Shown here in pieces: positions 19,043 to 26,192 of a DNA stretch of 43,119 nt. Position 1 is the stretch's first letter, and each line of letters begins with the position of its first letter. The stretch covers positions 1 through 43,119 of the forward strand of contig JACCKY010000013.1 of NCBI GenBank assembly GCA_014236755.1, in the 5' to 3' direction. Under the pieces are notes generated by a model. That model ran no database searches, was not told the origin of the DNA, and was given only the letters and a program-made list of their open reading frames with translations. Source of the stretch: Candidatus Petromonas tenebris (GTDB lineage: Bacteria; Bacillota; Clostridia; Peptostreptococcales; Caminicellaceae). The position numbers and the translations under genes are program-made.

Positions 19043-19835
19043 AGATATTACTATAGGACAATATTATCCTGAAAATTCAATAATTCACAGATTAGATCCC
19101 AGATTCAAAATACTGGCTACATTTGTATATATAATATCCTTATTTATTATAGATAAGCTTTTTGCATATACTTTAGTAACGGTCTTTTTGGGAATACTAA
19201 TTATACTTTCTAAAGTTCCATTAGCCTATATATTAAGGGGCTTAAAACCCATATTTATAATAATAATAATAACCTTCGGGATAAATATTTTTATGACAAA
19301 AGGAGTAGTAATATATAACATAGGCCCCCTTGAAATAACTAAGGAAGGTTTGACAACAGCGGTATTTATGGTCTTAAGACTTATTTACCTTATTGTAGGA
19401 ACATCGCTTTTAACGTTGACTACTTCGCCAATACAACTTACCGATGGAATAGAAAAGCTCTTAAATCCTTTTAAAAGGATTGGTGTTCCTGCCCATGAAC
19501 TGGCAATGATGATGACTATAGCTTTGAGGTTTATTCCAACACTCCTTGAAGAAACGGATAAGATTATGAAAGCTCAGATGGCAAGGGGGGCTGACTTTGA
19601 AAGCGGAAACATAGTAAAGAGAGCCAAAAGTCTTATTCCGCTGCTGGTGCCACTTTTTATAGGAGCTTTTAGAAGAGCTGATGATTTAGCAATGGCCATG
19701 GAAGCAAGATGTTACAGAGGTGGAGAAAACAGGACAAGGATGAAAGAACTAAGGCTTCACAAAAGAGATTACATTGCTTCAGTAATAGTAATAGCCTTTG
19801 TGGTATTATTAATATTTACTAGAATTCAAGGTTAG
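19035..19835 (+). CDS. ecfT: ECF transporter transmembrane subunit EcfT
   Basis: A 266-residue membrane protein with about five hydrophobic segments. Two Ala-Arg-Gly-type motifs that dock on the ATPases are seen as [10 protein letters not shown] and [10 protein letters not shown]. It starts [20 protein letters not shown], common to the family. EcfT links the ATPases to exchangeable S subunits. It overlaps ecfA2 and ends the three-gene module. ecfA1A2T next to truA-rplM-rpsI is conserved in Firmicutes. Confidence 0.96.
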   Translation: MLRDITIGQYYPENSIIHRLDPRFKILATFVYIISLFIIDKLFAYTLVTVFLGILIILSKVPLAYILRGLKPIFIIIIITFGINIFMTKGVVIYNIGPLEITKEGLTTAVFMVLRLIYLIVGTSLLTLTTSPIQLTDGIEKLLNPFKRIGVPAHELAMMMTIALRFIPTLLEETDKIMKAQMARGADFESGNIVKRAKSLIPLLVPLFIGAFRRADDLAMAMEARCYRGGENRTRMKELRLHKRDYIASVIVIAFVVLLIFTRIQG

Positions 19836-20027
19836 AGATTGGTGATAAGTTATCGGTTACAGGAAATACCCTAAAGAATGACCTGGATTTACTAAGGATT
19901 AGGAGCTAAGAGCTAACAAATGCGTCGTCAGAGCCTGTGTTCTCTTGAAACCCGTTAGAAAGACTTTAAAACTTTCAACATGCAACATGGAACATGCATA
20001 GAAAAAGCGTCATCAGACGCTTTTTTC
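19836..20027 (+). promoter_or_regulatory. ecfT-truA gap with terminator or attenuator just before truA
   Basis: The gap ends in a long hairpin, CATAGAAAAAGCGTC (19997-20011) with GACGCTTTTTTCTATG (20016-20031), whose T-run gives a terminator shape. The truA start at 20062 is only about 30 bases further, leaving no space for a promoter after it. The word GCGTC also occurs upstream at 19922-19926 and could compete for the 3' arm. The rest of the gap (19836-19996) holds short direct repeats (AACATGCAACATGGAACATGC) and no visible gene or clear promoter. Confidence 0.55.
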
Positions 20028-20061
20028 TATGTATAGCCTAAATAAAAAGAAGGTGCTTATT

Positions 20062-20796
20062 ATGAAAAATGTAAAATTGACAATTGCATATGACGGAACA
20101 AACTACAGCGGTTGGCAGTTTCAGATTAATGCCAGAACTGTCCAAGAAGAAATTCAAAAGGCACTAAAGATAATAATGAAAAAAGATATAAAAATAAATG
20201 GTTCCGGCAGAACCGACGCAGGAGTTCACGCATTAGAACAAGTTGCCAATTTTAAAGCAGACTTTACCATACCAGTAGATAGGATACCGGTTGCTATGAA
20301 TGGCTTATTACCACCAGATATAGCTATTAAAAAAGCAGAAGATGTAGATATGAATTTTCATGCCAGATACTCTTCTAAGGGTAAAAGATATATATATAAA
20401 ATATATAATGCAAAGGTAAGAAATCCTTTATATAGAAATTATTCATACTTTGTAAATAGAGAAATAGATATTAATAAAATAAAGGAAGCTAGTAAATACT
20501 TTTTAGGAGAGCATGATTTTAAAGCCTTTATGACCAAAGGGAGCAGCATTAAAACTACAGTACGAACTATTTACAGTATAAATGTATATAAAAGAGATGA
20601 TTTTATTGTTATTGATTATAAAGGAAATGGATTTTTATATAACATGGTGAGAATAATTACGGGGACCCTATTAGATGTAAATTTCGGCAAGATAAATATG
20701 GAAGACTTAGAAGATATAATTAGATTAAAGGATAGAAACAAAGCAGGCCATACTGCTCCTGCAGAAGGATTGTATCTGGCTGAAGTTTATTATTGA
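20062..20796 (+). CDS. truA: tRNA pseudouridine(38-40) synthase TruA
   Basis: A 244-residue TruA, MKNVKLTIAYDGTNYSGWQF. The catalytic Asp lies in GSGRTDAGVHALEQVANF (about residue 52), and the C-terminal FLYNMVRIITGTLLDVNFGK is conserved. It isomerises U38-U40 in the anticodon arm of many tRNAs. ATG 20062 follows AGAAGGTG. An upstream in-frame ATG at 20029 lies within the hairpin and is rejected. Confidence 0.96.
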   Translation: MKNVKLTIAYDGTNYSGWQFQINARTVQEEIQKALKIIMKKDIKINGSGRTDAGVHALEQVANFKADFTIPVDRIPVAMNGLLPPDIAIKKAEDVDMNFHARYSSKGKRYIYKIYNAKVRNPLYRNYSYFVNREIDINKIKEASKYFLGEHDFKAFMTKGSSIKTTVRTIYSINVYKRDDFIVIDYKGNGFLYNMVRIITGTLLDVNFGKINMEDLEDIIRLKDRNKAGHTAPAEGLYLAEVYY

Positions 20797-20814
20797 AATA
20801 ATGTTAAAAACTCC

Positions 20815-20843
20815 TTGACACACACGGGTCCATGTATTAAAAT
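20815..20843 (+). promoter_or_regulatory. Promoter of rplM-rpsI
   Basis: A perfect -35 TTGACA (20815-20820), 17 bases, then TAAAAT (20838-20843). The start near 20850 gives a leader of about 107 nt. Confidence 0.85.
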
Positions 20844-20867
20844 ATAATATGGTTTAAATGTGTCTAT

Positions 20868-20890
20868 AAAATCCACTAGCCCCGGATTTT
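20868..20890 (+). promoter_or_regulatory. Hairpin in the rplM leader
   Basis: AAAATCC (20868-20874) pairs with GGATTTT (20884-20890) around a 9-base loop, about 18 nt into the predicted transcript. L13 leaders with a hairpin are known in Firmicutes; this may be such an autoregulatory site, but no T-run follows it. Confidence 0.4.
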
Positions 20891-20956
20891 AAGATAAATA
20901 GATGAAACTACTAACTGGAAATTAACAATTGAAATTGCAGGATAGGAGGGAAAAAG

Positions 20957-21385
20957 ATGAAATCATACGTAGCGAAACACCATGAGGTAGAAAGAAAATG
21001 GTACGTAGTTGACGCAGAGGGAAAAACTTTAGGTAGACTTGCTTCTCAAGTTGCTACTATATTAAGAGGGAAACATAAGCCAACATTTACTCCACATGTT
21101 GATACAGGTGATTTTGTAATAATTTTAAATGCTGATAAGGTAAAGCTGACTGGTAGAAAATTAGATCAAAAGATGTATAGATGGCATACTGGTTATCCAG
21201 GTGGATTAAAAGAAAGAACGTATAGAGATATGTTAAACACTAAACCTGAAAAGGTTATTTTCCATGCTGTTAAAGGAATGCTTCCTAAAAATAAGTTAGG
21301 AAGAAAGATGATTAAAAAATTAAGAGTATACAGAGGATCAGAGCATAATCATCAAGCACAACAACCAGAAGTTCTTGATATATAG
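20957..21385 (+). CDS. rplM: 50S ribosomal protein L13 (uL13)
   Basis: A 142-residue L13: [40 protein letters not shown], and the end [10 protein letters not shown]13 is an early 23S rRNA binder. ATG 20957 follows TAGGAGGG. rplM-rpsI after truA is the usual Firmicute arrangement. Confidence 0.98.
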   Translation: MKSYVAKHHEVERKWYVVDAEGKTLGRLASQVATILRGKHKPTFTPHVDTGDFVIILNADKVKLTGRKLDQKMYRWHTGYPGGLKERTYRDMLNTKPEKVIFHAVKGMLPKNKLGRKMIKKLRVYRGSEHNHQAQQPEVLDI

Positions 21386-21408
21386 TAAATGTCAAAGGAG
21401 GGAGATAA

Positions 21409-21801
21409 ATGGCTAAAGTACAATATTATGGAACTGGCAGAAGAAAAACCTCTATAGCCAGAGTTAGATTAGTACCTGGGAACGGAAAGGTAGTAATTAA
21501 TGGTAGAGATATAGATGAGTATTTTAATTATGAAACATTAAAAAAAGAAGTAAAGGCTCCTTTAGAAATAACTGAAACCGAAGGAAAGTTTGACGTTATT
21601 GCTAAGGTTGAAGGTGGAGGATTTACAGGACAGGCAGGAGCTTTAAGACATGGTATAGCAAGAGCATTACTTAAAGCTGACGGAGAATTAAGATCTACCC
21701 TTAAGAAAGCTGGATACTTAACTAGAGACCCAAGAATGAAAGAAAGAAAGAAATACGGTCTCAAAAAAGCAAGAAGAGCTCCACAATTCTCAAAAAGATA
21801 A
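21409..21801 (+). CDS. rpsI: 30S ribosomal protein S9 (uS9)
   Basis: A 130-residue S9: [20 protein letters not shown], with [20 protein letters not shown] and the C-terminal tail [17 protein letters not shown], whose last residues touch P-site tRNA. AAAGGAGGG precedes ATG 21409. A strong terminator follows. Confidence 0.98.
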   Translation: MAKVQYYGTGRRKTSIARVRLVPGNGKVVINGRDIDEYFNYETLKKEVKAPLEITETEGKFDVIAKVEGGGFTGQAGALRHGIARALLKADGELRSTLKKAGYLTRDPRMKERKKYGLKKARRAPQFSKR

Positions 21802-21820
21802 ATATTTCATACATCCAACC

Positions 21821-21858
21821 AAAACAAAAGACATCGCATATGCGATGTCTTTTGTTTT
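21821..21858. terminator. Bidirectional terminator, perfect 38-bp palindrome
   Basis: Two 19-base arms centred at 21839/21840, rich in A at the left and T at the right (CAAAAGACATCGCA / TGCGATGTCTTTTG core). By symmetry it can terminate rplM-rpsI on the + strand and the convergent spo0E-like gene, whose stop is at 21864, on the - strand. Confidence 0.9.
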
Positions 21859-21863
21859 GCAAA

Positions 21864-22022
21864 TTATTTAGAACGTTTCATAAACTCAACAATCAACTTG
21901 TCTAAACGTTTACTATAAATAATTACAGATGAATCTAATAAATCAAAATTCTTTTTTTGTATTAATTTTTCTAATTCGCCATGAAGCTCGTCCATTTTCA
22001 TTTTAATTATTTCTTTCGACAT
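21864..22022 (-). CDS. Spo0E-like aspartyl-phosphate phosphatase
   Basis: A 52-residue helical protein, MSKEIIKMKMDELHGELEKL, with the family motif in YSKRLDKLIVEFMK (SxxLDxLI type). Spo0E proteins dephosphorylate Spo0A~P and so delay sporulation. The start is the ATG at 22022 on the minus strand, after AAGGGAG; a longer in-frame start exists to 22061 but lacks this site. The gene is convergent with rpsI and divergent from cwlD. Spo0A-type boxes lie at its start codon and about 70 bases upstream. Confidence 0.85.
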   Translation of the reverse strand: MSKEIIKMKMDELHGELEKLIQKKNFDLLDSSVIIYSKRLDKLIVEFMKRSK

Positions 22023-22060
22023 GCTTTTCAATCTCCCTTCAAAAAATGACAAAAAACTCA

Positions 22061-22095
22061 AAAAGGCCCTTGTGAAACAAGAGGTTTTTGTCGAA
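22061..22095 (-). promoter_or_regulatory. Spo0E-like gene leader: Spo0A box and attenuator-like hairpin
   Basis: TTGTCGAA at 22088-22095 (read on the + strand) matches the Spo0A box core TGTCGAA. A second core copy, TGTCGAA on the minus strand at 22015-22021, overlaps the start codon of the gene. Between them, on the minus strand, CAAGAGG-type and CCTTGT arms (22061-22089) can form a hairpin followed by T-rich sequence, which could act as an attenuator. The remaining gap to cwlD (22096-22350) is AT-rich and shows no gene. Confidence 0.45.
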
Positions 22096-22350
22096 ATTTA
22101 TATATAATTGAATATATGGAAAAAATATGTATACATACTCTACAAATATTTTATAACATATGAGCTAGCTTTTCAATATGAAAATTGAATAATTTAGTAG
22201 GAATTTTTATCTTTCGCTTTCAGAATTGGGAGTATCATAATCAGGTGAGAAAAATTTTGCAGAATGTTTACATTCAATTTAAGGCAGTTTAAGTGTTAAA
22301 AAAGGATTTTTTTACATATTTATATATATGAAGTCGGGGAGGGAGAAAAA

Positions 22351-23073
22351 GTGATAATAATAATACTAAAAAAGAAGTGGATAATATGGGGCCTAATTAT
22401 ATTGTTAATAATATGTATAGCCTTAGTTTTACTGGGTAGCTATAACGAAATAGTAAAGGCTTCATCCCTGCCAACATTGAGAAAAGTAATAATTATTGAC
22501 CCGGGCCACGGTGGCGTTGATGGAGGAGCAGTTGGAATAAATACAGGCGTCCACGAGGATAAAGTAAATCTAGAAATTGCATTAAGGGTGAAGGAATTTT
22601 TAGAAGAAAGTGGAAGTTTAGTATTAATGACTAGGGATAAGGATGTAGGTCTGTATACTGAAGATGGCAGTATAAGAAAGAAGAAAAATGAAGACTTGAG
22701 AAACAGAAAGAAACTTTTTGATGAAAGTAATGCAGACTTAGTTTTAAGCATACATCTGAACAGCTTTCCTCAGTCTCAATATTACGGAGCTCAGACTTTT
22801 TATCCCAGCAACTCAGAAAACAGCAAATTACTTGCTGAACTGATTCAAGAAGAGCTAATAAGGGTATTAGATAATGGAAATACTAGAAAGGCAAAGGCTA
22901 AAAATGATGTATATATACTTCAGGATATAGAAGTCCCTACGGTGATTGTAGAATGTGGTTTTTTATCAAATCCCAAAGAAGAATTATGGCTGCAAGATCC
23001 TGAATATCAGGAAAAAATTGCTTGGAGTATATATGTAGGAATACTTAGATATTTTCATAGGATAAATGTATAG
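22351..23073 (+). CDS. cwlD: N-acetylmuramoyl-L-alanine amidase CwlD
   Basis: A 240-residue Amidase_3 protein with one N-terminal membrane segment (about residues 10-30). Zinc ligands and catalytic Glu are visible: IIDPGHGGVDGG (H53), NLEIA (E75), LSIHLNSF (H135) and VIVECGFLSNP (E201). CwlD removes side peptides from cortex peptidoglycan so that muramic delta-lactam can form, which is needed for germination. The length and single membrane anchor fit CwlD. The start is GTG 22351 after GGGGAGGG. Confidence 0.92.
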   Translation: MIIIILKKKWIIWGLIILLIICIALVLLGSYNEIVKASSLPTLRKVIIIDPGHGGVDGGAVGINTGVHEDKVNLEIALRVKEFLEESGSLVLMTRDKDVGLYTEDGSIRKKKNEDLRNRKKLFDESNADLVLSIHLNSFPQSQYYGAQTFYPSNSENSKLLAELIQEELIRVLDNGNTRKAKAKNDVYILQDIEVPTVIVECGFLSNPKEELWLQDPEYQEKIAWSIYVGILRYFHRINV

Positions 23074-23075
23074 TG

Positions 23076-23126
23076 AGCTTTTAAAACTTAATCTATGATA
23101 ACATTATAGATTAGGTTAAGCTTTAT
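23076..23126 (+). terminator. Terminator-like hairpin after cwlD
   Basis: AACTTAATCTAT (23085-23096) pairs with ATAGATTAGGTT (23106-23117) with one G-U. A further 5 bp, AGCTT with AAGCT, lies outside a small bulge. Only a short, broken T-tail follows, so termination may be partial. Confidence 0.55.
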
Positions 23127-23161
23127 TGCTTTATATTTTATGGAAAGGGGATAATATAACT

Positions 23162-24571
23162 ATGGGGAAAATATTGGCTGGATATTTAATGCCCCACCCT
23201 CCAATTCTATTGAAGGAAATTGGAAAAGGACAAGAAAGGAAGATAAATAAAACTTCAGAAGCTATGAAGGCAGTAGCAAGAGATATCAAGAGTAAAAAAC
23301 CAAAAACTATCATACTTATTACTCCCCATGGCCCATTGTTCAGCGATGGCATTGCCATATCAATTAAAGATGAACTTAAGGGAGACATGTCCCAGTTTGG
23401 AGCATGGGAAGTAAAAATTGTTAAAGACAATAATCTTAAACTGGTTAATAAAATTATTGCTTATGCAGGGCAAAAAGGTATTCCATGCGCTAAGATAAAT
23501 GAGGAATTGGCTAAGGAGTACAATTTGTCAACAAAACTGGACCATGGAGCTATTGTTCCATTATATTTTATAGATAAGGAGTATATACATTATAGATTGG
23601 TCCACATAACCTACGGACTTCTTTCCTATGAGGACCTATATGCCTTTGGTAAAGTAATACAAGAAGTTGTAGAAGGAGAACAGGAAGATGTGGTAGTAAT
23701 AGCAAGTGGCGATTTATCCCATAAACTCACAGAGGACGGACCCTATGGGTATAATCCGGCGGGGGGAAAATTTGATAAATTAATCATGGATCTATTAACA
23801 AGCTATAAGCCTGAGGAAATAATTGGCATAGATAAGGAATTGTGTGAAGAAGCTGGAGAATGTGGCTTGCGTTCCATAGATATTATGATGGGATCATTAG
23901 ACGGATACGATATATATTCAGAGCTCTTATCCTATGAAGGACCCTTTGGAGTAGGCTATGGAGTGGTAAAGCTGGAGATAGGAAAGAGAAATAGAGATAA
24001 GGAGATTTTAGACAAGTTATATAATAATCGGAAAAACAGAATTAGAAAAATCAGAACAAATGAGGATAATTATATAGCTCTTGCAAGGAAAAGTCTTGAG
24101 CATTATGTTAAAAATCACAGTAAACTCCCAATAGATAACAATGTGTCTGAAGAGATGTTGAATCAAAAAGCCGGTACCTTTGTATCTATAAAGAAGGATG
24201 GCAAACTAAGAGGATGTATAGGGACGATCGCACCTACTACGGGAAGCATTGCTGAAGAAATTATCGAAAATGCCATAAAGGCAGGTACTGAAGATCCAAG
24301 ATTCTATCCTGTAGAGGAAGACGAGCTTGATGCTCTTGTATATTCAGTGGATATTTTGAAGGATCCAGAGCCTGTTGAATCTATAGATGAGTTGGATGAG
24401 AAAAAATATGGTGTTATAGTAAGTAGCGGAATGAGAAGGGGCTTACTTCTTCCAAACATAGAGGGAGTGAATTCGGTAGAGGAACAGATAAGAATAGCCT
24501 TAAGGAAGGCAGGGATAAGCCCAAATGAAGGATACAATATAGAAAGATTTGAAGTTGAGAGACATAAATAA
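23162..24571 (+). CDS. amrA: AmmeMemoRadiSam protein: Memo-like/LigB domain fused to AMMECR1 domain
   Basis: A 469-residue two-domain protein. Residues 1-275 are a Memo/class III extradiol-dioxygenase-like domain with histidines at H12 (LMPHPP), H56 (TPHGPLF), H128 (LDHGAIVP) and H187 (SGDLSH). Residues 300-469 are an AMMECR1 domain with its hallmark LRGCIGT (349-355). In other genomes the two domains may be separate (AmrB and AmrA). The radical SAM partner follows. The biochemical role is unknown. ATG 23162 is chosen, about 12 bases after AAAGGGG; TTG 23126 would add 12 unconserved residues. Confidence 0.92.
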   Translation: MGKILAGYLMPHPPILLKEIGKGQERKINKTSEAMKAVARDIKSKKPKTIILITPHGPLFSDGIAISIKDELKGDMSQFGAWEVKIVKDNNLKLVNKIIAYAGQKGIPCAKINEELAKEYNLSTKLDHGAIVPLYFIDKEYIHYRLVHITYGLLSYEDLYAFGKVIQEVVEGEQEDVVVIASGDLSHKLTEDGPYGYNPAGGKFDKLIMDLLTSYKPEEIIGIDKELCEEAGECGLRSIDIMMGSLDGYDIYSELLSYEGPFGVGYGVVKLEIGKRNRDKEILDKLYNNRKNRIRKIRTNEDNYIALARKSLEHYVKNHSKLPIDNNVSEEMLNQKAGTFVSIKKDGKLRGCIGTIAPTTGSIAEEIIENAIKAGTEDPRFYPVEEDELDALVYSVDILKDPEPVESIDELDEKKYGVIVSSGMRRGLLLPNIEGVNSVEEQIRIALRKAGISPNEGYNIERFEVERHK

Positions 24572-24577
24572 ATGACT

Positions 24578-24795
24578 TGTGGATAAAATGTTGATAAAAT
24601 CTTTAGGGAATAGGTCGAAAGTAGCAAATACCATAGGTTGCTGCACTTAAAGTTATCCACATGTTTATCCATAAGTATATTAATTTATTAATATGGATAT
24701 GTGGACAAGCATTTATGATTCACTACTTATGGGAAATTTAATGTAAACAATTTGTCAATAAAATTTATCCACATATCAATAGAACTTGTGGATTA
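24578..24795. promoter_or_regulatory. DnaA box cluster between amrA and amrS
   Basis: Three exact DnaA boxes (TTATCCACA or its complement) lie at 24578-24586 (-), 24653-24661 (+) and 24765-24773 (+). One-mismatch copies lie at 24589-24597 (TGTTGATAA), 24665-24673 (TTATCCATA), 24700-24708 (TGTGGACAA) and 24787-24795 (TGTGGATTA). The middle, around 24672-24695, is nearly pure A/T. The cluster fills the 249-base gap. dnaA and dnaN are not near, so it is more likely a DnaA titration or regulatory site than the replication origin. Confidence 0.75.
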
Positions 24796-24820
24796 AGTGG
24801 GATAAAGTAGGAGGTGTAAG

Positions 24821-25819
24821 ATGTGTCTATATCAAAATTTAAAAGAAGTCTATTTTTATCAAAAATTGAAAGATAATAAGGTCAAATGTGAAGTTTGTCC
24901 CCACTACTGTATAATTTCTCCAAACCAAACGGGCATCTGTAGAGTAAGAAAAAATATTGACGGAAGTTTATTTGCATTAAATTATGGTAAAGTTGCCGCC
25001 TTTAATATAGACCCTATAGAAAAAAAGCCACTCTATCACTTTTATCCGGGGCAAGATATCCTTTCTATAGGAAGTTACGGATGTAATTTAAAATGTGATT
25101 TCTGTCAAAATTATACGATAGCCCATGGGGAGCCAAATGGTACTTATACAGAGTCGGAAAAGATTGCAGATATTGCTTGCAGGGAGGAAAACAATATAGG
25201 TATAGCCTACACTTATAATGAACCATTTATGTGGTATGAATTCGTAAAGGACTCAGCACAGATGGTTAAGAAGAAGGGTAAAAAGAATGTAATGGTAACT
25301 AATGGGTATATCAATGAGGAATCTCTAAAAGAACTTCTTCCTTTCATTGATGCCATGAACATAGATTTAAAAGCATTTTCAGATGAATTTTATAAAGACA
25401 TATGTAAAGGAGCTGTTAGACCAGTTTTAAAAACTATTAAAAGAGCGGTCAAGTATTGTCATGTAGAGGTAACTACATTACTAATAGATAATTTAAACAC
25501 GTCAGAAAAAGAAATAGATGCTTTATCTCGGTGGATAGCATCTATCGATAGGGATATACCTTTGCATTTAACAAGGTACTATCCTGCATATAAAATGAAC
25601 ATTCCCCCCACTTCTATAGAGAAAATAAAAAAATTGAAGGATATAGCGCAAAATTATTTAAATTACGTGTACATAGGAAATGTCGTAGGGATAGATAGAA
25701 ATACATACTGTCCCCAGTGTAGTGCCCTATTGATTAACAGAGAAACTAAAGTAGTAGCACAAAATATTAAATCAAGTAAATGTACAAATTGTGGGAGGAA
25801 AGTAAGCATTACTATTTAA
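24821..25819 (+). CDS. amrS: AmmeMemoRadiSam system radical SAM enzyme
   Basis: A 332-residue radical SAM protein. The cluster motif is CNLKCDFCQN (C88, C92, C95). The N-terminus carries four more cysteines (C23, C26, C30, C40), the PflA-like pattern of this family, and the C-terminus ends in a zinc-ribbon-like CPQC...CTNC pair. It is the third partner of the Memo/AMMECR1/radical SAM trio; the substrate is unknown. ATG 24821 follows TAGGAGGTG. DnaA boxes lie directly upstream and could affect its expression. Confidence 0.93.
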   Translation: MCLYQNLKEVYFYQKLKDNKVKCEVCPHYCIISPNQTGICRVRKNIDGSLFALNYGKVAAFNIDPIEKKPLYHFYPGQDILSIGSYGCNLKCDFCQNYTIAHGEPNGTYTESEKIADIACREENNIGIAYTYNEPFMWYEFVKDSAQMVKKKGKKNVMVTNGYINEESLKELLPFIDAMNIDLKAFSDEFYKDICKGAVRPVLKTIKRAVKYCHVEVTTLLIDNLNTSEKEIDALSRWIASIDRDIPLHLTRYYPAYKMNIPPTSIEKIKKLKDIAQNYLNYVYIGNVVGIDRNTYCPQCSALLINRETKVVAQNIKSSKCTNCGRKVSITI

Positions 25820-25821
25820 AC

Positions 25822-25871
25822 CTAAAATGAACGATAAACCTATTTTACATAGGTTACATAGTGCATTTTAG
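25822..25871. repeat. Nested inverted repeat after amrS
   Basis: An outer perfect stem CTAAAATG / CATTTTAG (25822-25829 with 25864-25871) encloses an inner stem AACCTAT / ATAGGTT (25837-25843 with 25849-25855). It has no T-run, but lies between the convergent ends of amrS and a possible minus-strand small gene, so it may serve as a weak terminator for both. Confidence 0.45.
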
Positions 25872-25902
25872 CCATATCTTTGTTTGCAAAATAATTTTTA
25901 GC

Positions 25903-26028
25903 TTAATTAAGTTCTCTTAAAACTGTTTTTTCACATTTGGGACAGTATTTGTGATAAATTGATAAAATTAAAGTACCACATCTTTTACAGCCTATATAGT
26001 TAGAGGCGCTTATATTAAAAATAGGCAT
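25903..26028 (-). CDS. Possible small zinc-ribbon protein (41 residues)
   Basis: On the minus strand an ATG at 26028 opens 41 codons to TAA at 25903-25905. The product has two knuckles, GCKRCG (C14, C17) and YCPKCEK (C29, C32), an ideal zinc-ribbon spacing. It is too short for common ORF cut-offs. No clear ribosome binding site precedes the ATG, which argues against it or suggests weak expression. It may also be a fragment of a longer lost gene. The rest of the gap (26029-26192) shows no gene. Confidence 0.4.
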   Translation of the reverse strand: MPIFNISASNYIGCKRCGTLILSIYHKYCPKCEKTVLRELN

Positions 26029-26192
26029 AACGAACTATATATAACTTTAAAACAAATCGACCAATGGAGTTAAAAGTATATTAACAGATTTTTAACAAAC
26101 TAAGATAGAAAATATGAAGAACATAATAGGCTATATGATCATAATATAAATTATTAACTGGTATAGAAAATCTATATCAAGGAGTGGGTAGA

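Noticed and set aside
24578-24795. Chromosomal replication origin
   Set aside because: DnaA boxes are present, but dnaA, dnaN, recF or rpmH are not nearby, as expected at a Firmicute origin; a titration or regulatory cluster is more likely.
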